DNA from: Streptomyces sp. NRRL F-5727
GTDB lineage: Bacteria > Actinomycetota > Actinomycetes > Streptomycetales > Streptomycetaceae
Assembly (NCBI RefSeq): GCF_000719555.1
Contig: NZ_JOGX01000056.1
Span: forward strand, 1-43,644
Direction: 5' to 3'
Length of the DNA: 43,644 nt
The notes under the pieces are model-generated. The model was not told the origin of the DNA, searched no databases, and worked only from the letters and a program-made list of their open reading frames with translations. Positions within the stretch are counted from its first letter, which is position 1. Each line of letters starts with the position of its first letter. This document shows positions 39,281 through 43,644 of this stretch, in pieces. The position numbers and the translations under genes are program-made.

Positions 39281-39364
39281 GGTGGGCACACCGCCGAACG
39301 CGCCCCCCGCGCCCAGGGGTCGCACCCGCACCCCCAGAGACCCGCACCCACCCCGGAGGCCCCC

Positions 39365-40249
39365 ATGCGCACCACCGCCTACCACGAAGGCTCGGTCGCC
39401 GTTCAGAAACGCCTCGGCGTCCAGCACGCCGCCGCCCACATCGCCCCCAGCATCCGCCCCGGCATCCGCCCCGTCGCCGCCGCGTTCCTGGAGGCCCAGC
39501 CCATGCTGGTCCTCGCCGCGGCGGCCCCGGACGGCCACGTCTGGGCGACCCTGCTCACCGGCACCCCGGGCTTCGCCCGCGCGACCGGCCCGCACACGGT
39601 CTCGGTCGCGGCCACGCCCCGCCCCGGCGACCCGCTCGCCGAGGCCCTGACGGCCGGGACCCCCGTCGGCACCCTCGCCCTCGACCCCCGCACCCGCCGC
39701 CGCATGCGCCTCAACGGCACCGCCCGCCCCAGCGTCCGCGGCCTGCTGATCGAGGCCGAGCAGGTCTTCGCCAACTGCCCGAAGTACCTCCAGAAGCGCG
39801 AGCTGTACGGCTCCGGCCCCGCCGGCCCGGACGCCCCGCCCGTCCGCCGGGGCGACGCCCTCACCGAGGCCCAGCTGGCCGCCGTCCGGGCGGCCGACAC
39901 CTTCTTCGTCGCCACCGTCGGACCGGACGGCGCCGACGCCAGCCACCGCGGCGGCAACCCCGGCTTCGTCCGCGCCGAGGGCCCCCGCGAACTGGTCTGG
40001 CGGGACTACCCGGGCAACGCGATGTTCCTCACACTCGGAAACCTGGAGACCGACGACAGGGCCGGTCTCCTCTTCCTGGACTGGGAGAACGGCACCACCC
40101 TCCAGCTCAGCGGCCGGGCCGAAACGGTATACCGTTTCGATGAGCGGTTCGTCCGCTTCCGGGTCGACAGCGTCGTCGAGACCCCGGCCGCCAGCCCCCT
40201 GCGCTGGTCTGCGCCCGAGTACTCACCGGCCAACCCGACCACCCCCTGA
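39365..40249 (+). CDS. Pyridoxamine 5'-phosphate oxidase-like (FMN-binding split-barrel) protein
   Basis: 294 aa. The C-terminal half has the split-barrel flavoprotein pattern: LAAVRAADTFFVATVGPDGA, DASHRGGNPGFVRAEGPREL, NAMFLTLGNLETDDRAGLLF and TTLQLSGRAETVYRFDERFV. The N-terminal half (FLEAQPMLVLAAAAPDGHVW) looks like a second, diverged copy of the same start. Such proteins bind FMN or F420 and reduce or oxidise small molecules; substrate unknown. The ATG at 39365 has GGAGG five nt upstream; a longer open frame from 39251 lacks this and crosses the hairpin. Same direction as the VOC gene. Confidence 0.85.
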   Translation: MRTTAYHEGSVAVQKRLGVQHAAAHIAPSIRPGIRPVAAAFLEAQPMLVLAAAAPDGHVWATLLTGTPGFARATGPHTVSVAATPRPGDPLAEALTAGTPVGTLALDPRTRRRMRLNGTARPSVRGLLIEAEQVFANCPKYLQKRELYGSGPAGPDAPPVRRGDALTEAQLAAVRAADTFFVATVGPDGADASHRGGNPGFVRAEGPRELVWRDYPGNAMFLTLGNLETDDRAGLLFLDWENGTTLQLSGRAETVYRFDERFVRFRVDSVVETPAASPLRWSAPEYSPANPTTP

Positions 40250-40303
40250 ACCGCACCCCTGCCGCCCGCACGCGGACTCCCGATCCACGTTCCCGAGGAA
40301 CCC

Positions 40304-40867
40304 GTGACCACCAGCACCCAGGCTCCCGAGGCCACCGTGCCCGCGCCGTCCGCGCCCACCCCCGTCCCCGCCCCTGTCCCCGCCCCCGTACGCCCCGGCC
40401 CGCCGCCCCGCCCGCGACCGACGGCGGTGCTGACCGCCACCGCCGTCAGCACCGCCGCCCTGCTCCTGCTCGTCGCCCTCGGCACCGTCCTGCACCACCC
40501 GCTGCTCATACCGCCGCTGGCCGCGAGCATGGCGCTGGTCGCCGCCTCCCCGGACCTGCCGCTCTCCCAGCCCCGCTCGGTCGTCGGCGGACAGCTCGTC
40601 TCCGCCCTCGCCGGCTTCGCCGTCCTCGCGGTGGCCGGCCCGGGCCTGTGGAGCGCCGCCGTCGCCGGCGGACTCGCCCTCGGCGTGATGGCGCTCGCCC
40701 GCGCCCCGCACTCCCCGGCCGCCGCCACCGCGGTGATCGTCGCGCTCGGCTCCCCGCCCTTCTGGACCTTCACCGGGCTGCTGCTCGCCTCCTGCGCGCT
40801 GCTCGTCGCGGTCGGTCTGCTCGCCGCCCGCGCCACCCGCCGCCGCTACCCCGTCTACTGGTTCTGA
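40304..40867 (+). CDS. HPP-family integral membrane protein
   Basis: 187 aa. A Pro-rich cytoplasmic start of about 40 residues (tandem PVPAPVPAPV) is followed by four to five membrane helices. It carries the HPP-family signature: PLAASMALVAASPDLPLSQP, RSVVGGQLVSALAGFAVLA and ARAPHSPAAATAV. In the last motif the family's His-Pro-Pro is His-Ser-Pro here. Related HPP proteins transport nitrite or other small ions in plastids and cyanobacteria; the bacterial role is unclear. The GTG has GAGGAA upstream. 54 nt after the flavoprotein gene and perhaps co-transcribed. Confidence 0.82.
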   Translation: MTTSTQAPEATVPAPSAPTPVPAPVPAPVRPGPPPRPRPTAVLTATAVSTAALLLLVALGTVLHHPLLIPPLAASMALVAASPDLPLSQPRSVVGGQLVSALAGFAVLAVAGPGLWSAAVAGGLALGVMALARAPHSPAAATAVIVALGSPPFWTFTGLLLASCALLVAVGLLAARATRRRYPVYWF

Positions 40868-40893
40868 CCGGTCCGGCCGTCACCCCGATCGCC

Positions 40894-40899
40894 TAACCT
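40894..40899 (+). promoter_or_regulatory. -10 hexamer for leaderless NUDIX transcript
   Basis: TAACCT followed by 6 nt and then ATG at 40906. Same spacing as at the small membrane gene (24302) and near that at lysR (27246). No Shine-Dalgarno between hexamer and start. Confidence 0.5.
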
Positions 40900-40905
40900 C
40901 GCCTC

Positions 40906-41373
40906 ATGAAGCAGGAGTTGAGGGTGGCGGCCTACGCCGTGTGCGTCCGTGACGGCGAGGTCCTCCTCGCCCGCTGGGTCGCCAAGGACGGAACCAGACG
41001 CTGGACCCTGCCCGGCGGCGGCATGGACCACGGCGAGGACCCCGTCGCGACCGTCGTCCGCGAGGTCGAGGAGGAGACCGGATACGTCTCCGAGCCGCTC
41101 GCCCTCCTCGGCGTCGACTCGGTCACCCGCGACCGGCTGCCCCGGATCGGCGCCGGCGGTTCCTGGCACGGGCTCCGTCTCCTCTATGAGGCCCGGATCG
41201 CCGGCGGCGCCCTCCGGCCCGAGACCGGCGGCTCCACCGACCTCGCCGCCTGGCACCCCCTCGACGCCGTGCCCGACCTGCCCCGGGTCCACCTCGTCGA
41301 CGTCGGCCTCGACCTCTGGCGCAGCCGCCCGCCCCTCGGCCGCTCCGCCCTCAGCGACCCGCGCCGCAACTAG
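40906..41373 (+). CDS. NUDIX hydrolase
   Basis: 155 aa. Complete Nudix box from Gly38 to Tyr60 (GGMDHGEDPVATVVREVEEE then TGY), matching G-x5-E-x7-REU-x-EE-x-GU, so Mg2+-dependent cleavage of a nucleoside diphosphate linked to another group is expected. The family gives no hint of the substrate. The ATG is probably the first nucleotide of the mRNA: a -10 box lies directly before it and no ribosome-binding site exists. No clear terminator follows. Confidence 0.92.
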   Translation: MKQELRVAAYAVCVRDGEVLLARWVAKDGTRRWTLPGGGMDHGEDPVATVVREVEEETGYVSEPLALLGVDSVTRDRLPRIGAGGSWHGLRLLYEARIAGGALRPETGGSTDLAAWHPLDAVPDLPRVHLVDVGLDLWRSRPPLGRSALSDPRRN

Positions 41374-41499
41374 GCCGCGACCGGGCCGAGGGGAACGGCC
41401 GAAAAGCGCTCAACCGTCACCACCCCGCTCAACCCTCCCGTCCCGCCCCCGGTCCTCCCCGCCGACCGCAGTACCGGACCAGGGACACAGGGGACCCAC

Positions 41500-42654
41500 A
41501 TGACCAGCACCCGCACCGCCCGTACCGTCGTCGCCGCGGCGCTCGCCGCCGGCCTCACCGTCACCGCCCTCGCCGCCCCCGCCCTCGCCGCCGGACCCGC
41601 GGCCCCCGCGAAGAAGGACCACGCCGCCACCCGGGCCGCGCTCCAGGCCAACGTCGACGCGGGCGTGCCCGGCGCCGTCGCCCAGGCCCGGGTGGACGGC
41701 CGCTCCTGGACCGGCACCGCCGGCGAGCGCGGCGGCGACGACCGCTACCGCGTCGGCTCCATCACCAAGACCTTCGTCGCCACCGTCCTCCTCCAGCTCC
41801 AGGCCGAGGGCCGGATCGACCTCGACGACCCGGTCGAGAAGTGGCTCCCCGGCCTCGTCCGCGGCAACGGCCACGACGGACGGAAGATCACCGTCCGCCA
41901 GCTCCTCAACCACACCAGCGGCGTCTACAGCTACACCGAGGACCCCGACTTCCAGCAGAAGGTCTTCGGCGCCGGCTTCCTGGAGCACCGCTACGACACC
42001 TGGAACCCGCGCGACCTGGTCGCCGTCGCCACGAGCCACGCCCCCGAGTTCGCCCCCGGCACCTCCTGGCGCTACTCCAACACCAACTTCGTCCTCGCCG
42101 GGCTGGTCATCGAGAAGGTCACCGGCCGCCCCTACGGCAAGGCCGTCGAGAACCGGATCATCAAGCCCCTCAAGCTCCGCGCCACCAGCGTCCCCGGCAC
42201 CCGGGTGAACATGCCGAGCCCGAGCAGCCCCGCCTACTCCACCCTCGACCCCGCGAAGACCGCCCCCGTCCACGACGTCACCACGCTCAACCCCTCCCTC
42301 GCCCACGCCGCCGGCGAGATGATCTCCGACTCGGCCGACCTCCAGACCTTCTACCGCGCCCTCCTCAAGGGCCGGCTCCTGCCGAAGGCCGAGATGCGCG
42401 AGCTCACCACCACCGAGCCCGTCTCCCCCCAGTACCCCGACTACCGCTACGGCCTCGGCATCTCCTGGCAGAAGCTGAGCTGCGGCACCGAGGTCTGGGG
42501 CCACGGCGGCGGCATCCACGGCTCCCTGTCGGAGGCGTACACCACCCGCGACGGCCGGCACACCCTCGCCGCCAACGTCAACGCCGACTGGACCGGCGAC
42601 ACCCAGGCGATCATCGAAGCCGAGTTCTGCGGCACGGTCCCGCCGAAGAAGTAG
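41500..42654 (+). CDS. Secreted serine hydrolase, beta-lactamase/DD-carboxypeptidase (R61-like)
   Basis: 384 aa. A signal peptide (VVAAALAAGLTVTALAAPAL ending near residue 31) and the class C beta-lactamase / R61 DD-peptidase motifs: S87-I-T-K90, Y192-S-N194 and H335-G-G. These are the nucleophile Ser and general base residues. R61-type enzymes cut the terminal D-Ala from peptidoglycan stems or act on other D-amino acid peptides and esters outside the cell. The ATG has AGGGGA upstream. It ends three nt before the convergent AbiEi-like gene with no hairpin between them. Confidence 0.92.
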   Translation: MTSTRTARTVVAAALAAGLTVTALAAPALAAGPAAPAKKDHAATRAALQANVDAGVPGAVAQARVDGRSWTGTAGERGGDDRYRVGSITKTFVATVLLQLQAEGRIDLDDPVEKWLPGLVRGNGHDGRKITVRQLLNHTSGVYSYTEDPDFQQKVFGAGFLEHRYDTWNPRDLVAVATSHAPEFAPGTSWRYSNTNFVLAGLVIEKVTGRPYGKAVENRIIKPLKLRATSVPGTRVNMPSPSSPAYSTLDPAKTAPVHDVTTLNPSLAHAAGEMISDSADLQTFYRALLKGRLLPKAEMRELTTTEPVSPQYPDYRYGLGISWQKLSCGTEVWGHGGGIHGSLSEAYTTRDGRHTLAANVNADWTGDTQAIIEAEFCGTVPPKK

Positions 42655-42657
42655 CGC

Positions 42658-43644
42658 TCACCGCGGCAGGACGACGACATAGGCGGCGGGCTGCCGGTCC
42701 GACGCGGCCATCAGCGCCGTACGGACCACGGTGGCCTGCTGCTCCATCGACTCCCGCAGCTTGCGCGGGGTCAGATGGAGCACCGTGATGCCCAGCCGCT
42801 CCAGGTGCTCCCGCTTGCGGGTGTACTCGGACCACATCGCGTCCTCGTCCTGCCGCGGCGCCCGGGTGTCCAGCTCCACCGCCACCGCCTGGTCCGGCCA
42901 GTAGGCGTCCACCCCGCCCAGGTGCGGGCCGCCCGGCAGCCGCAGGTCCACGTTCCACAGCGGGTCCGGCAGCGCGAAGTCCCGCACCATCTCGTACAGC
43001 CGCTCCTCCGACAGCGCCCGCCCCTCCACCAGGAGCGAGTCCACCGCGTCCACCACGTGCGGCCGGGTCAGCAGCCGAGCCCGGCTCAACTCCCGGACCA
43101 GCACCGGGGGTTCGCAGTGGCCGCCGCGGACCGCCTCGGTCAGCAGCCGGCGGACGGTGTCGGCGTCGTGCAGCCCCGAGACGGCGTCGGTGACCGCCCG
43201 CGCGACCGGCGCCACCGGCAGCCCGGTCAGCTCCACCGGCTCCGGCGACTCCGGCGCCCGCACCACGCGCACGAAACCGGTCGAGCGCAGCCGCCGGGTG
43301 CGGCCCACCAGGACGTCGATCCGGTCCAGGGCGGTCAGCGGGGGAGCGGAGGAGAAGCCGTGCAGGGCGAGCGCGGCGAGCCCGGTGATCATCGCGCCCG
43401 GGCCGTGCAGCGGAGCCTCGCCGTCCCGGCGGGCGTACAGCAGCGCGGCCCGCAGCCGGTCGTCGCTGGTCGGCGCCCCGGGGCGGAGCAGGAAGACGCC
43501 CGGCAGCAGCTGCTGCCAGTCGCCGCCGGCCCCGACCCGTCCGGCGACCTCCGCGGCGGGCACGCCCATGGCGCGCAACTGGCCGGTGGACGCGAGTCGT
43601 TGGGTGATGCCCGCGGGGGAGGAGAGGGGGCGGGGGCCGGGGCT
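42658..43644 (-). CDS. AbiEi-like / DUF559 (Vsr-type nuclease fold) protein, 5' end cut off
   Basis: At least 328 codons are open and the frame continues past the right edge, so the true start is outside. A TTG at 43578 is not the start, since the family-like sequence continues upstream. The N-terminal part (QLRAMGVPAAEVAGRVGAGG, WQQLLPGVFLL) resembles the winged-helix of AbiEi-family antitoxins. The C-terminal part (HLGGVDAYWPDQAVAVELDT then YTRKREHLERLGITVLHLTP) resembles DUF559/Vsr-like PD-(D/E)xK nucleases, with a possible Asp and Glu-x-Asp site. This fusion is common as a single gene in actinobacteria and its function is unknown. No toxin gene is visible beside it. Confidence 0.78.
   Translation of the reverse strand, partial: SPGPRPLSSPAGITQRLASTGQLRAMGVPAAEVAGRVGAGGDWQQLLPGVFLLRPGAPTSDDRLRAALLYARRDGEAPLHGPGAMITGLAALALHGFSSAPPLTALDRIDVLVGRTRRLRSTGFVRVVRAPESPEPVELTGLPVAPVARAVTDAVSGLHDADTVRRLLTEAVRGGHCEPPVLVRELSRARLLTRPHVVDAVDSLLVEGRALSEERLYEMVRDFALPDPLWNVDLRLPGGPHLGGVDAYWPDQAVAVELDTRAPRQDEDAMWSEYTRKREHLERLGITVLHLTPRKLRESMEQQATVVRTALMAASDRQPAAYVVVLPR

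Overview
The window looks like a stretch of Streptomyces (or a close relative) chromosome. The DNA is very GC-rich, with G/C at almost every third codon position and many GTG starts. The gene content fits: MsiK-type sugar ABC transporters without their own ATPase, ROK regulators, CGNR proteins, ECF sigma factors and large secreted subtilases. I saw no rRNA, tRNA, CRISPR array, insertion sequence or phage gene. All identifications come from reading the sequence; no database search was run.

Layout. (1) 1-9217, minus strand: a signalling operon read right to left, glnX (four-helix membrane protein), glnH (solute-binding protein), an unrecognised coiled-coil gene, pknG (PknG-type Ser/Thr kinase), a PP2C phosphatase, a VWA protein and the start of a further zinc-ribbon protein cut by the window edge. 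The first two and the kinase match the actinobacterial GlnX-GlnH-PknG amino-acid-sensing pathway; the phosphatase, VWA and zinc-ribbon genes extend it. Its upstream region holds four perfect TCGAGGG heptamers spaced exactly 11 bp. (2) 9517-16261, minus strand: a csnR-E-F-G-H-K type operon (ROK repressor, lipoprotein, two permeases, GH4 hydrolase, BadF/NagK-type kinase) for uptake and breakdown of amino-sugar oligosaccharides, with a perfect palindromic operator in front. (3) 16424-18313: an MscS-type channel and a divergent HNH endonuclease. (4) 18374-24544: a secreted multidomain GH84-like protein, divergent from a small tandem-repeat (PLTSEP) gene lying directly before malQ, then a small, probably leaderless membrane protein.

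(5) 24635-29368: a divergent MarR/EamA pair, a second EamA transporter, a LysR regulator and allantoicase. TTCAG-N5-CTGAA boxes lie before the second transporter and at the LysR/allantoicase junction. (6) 29437-33175, minus strand: pepN and asd. (7) 33357-34535: a sigma factor with a candidate membrane anti-sigma factor, preceded by a duplicated GAACGTTC element. (8) 34593-43644: a secreted S8 peptidase, a CGNR protein divergent from a VOC protein with a shared repeated motif between them, a PNPOx-like flavoprotein, an HPP membrane protein, a leaderless NUDIX gene, an R61-type serine hydrolase, and an AbiEi/DUF559-like protein cut by the right edge.

Most gene borders are marked by strong hairpins (stems of up to 17 bp), so transcription units can be drawn with some confidence. 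The most interesting region is the expanded kinase/phosphatase operon at the left end, in which Cys4 zinc ribbons recur in three different proteins.
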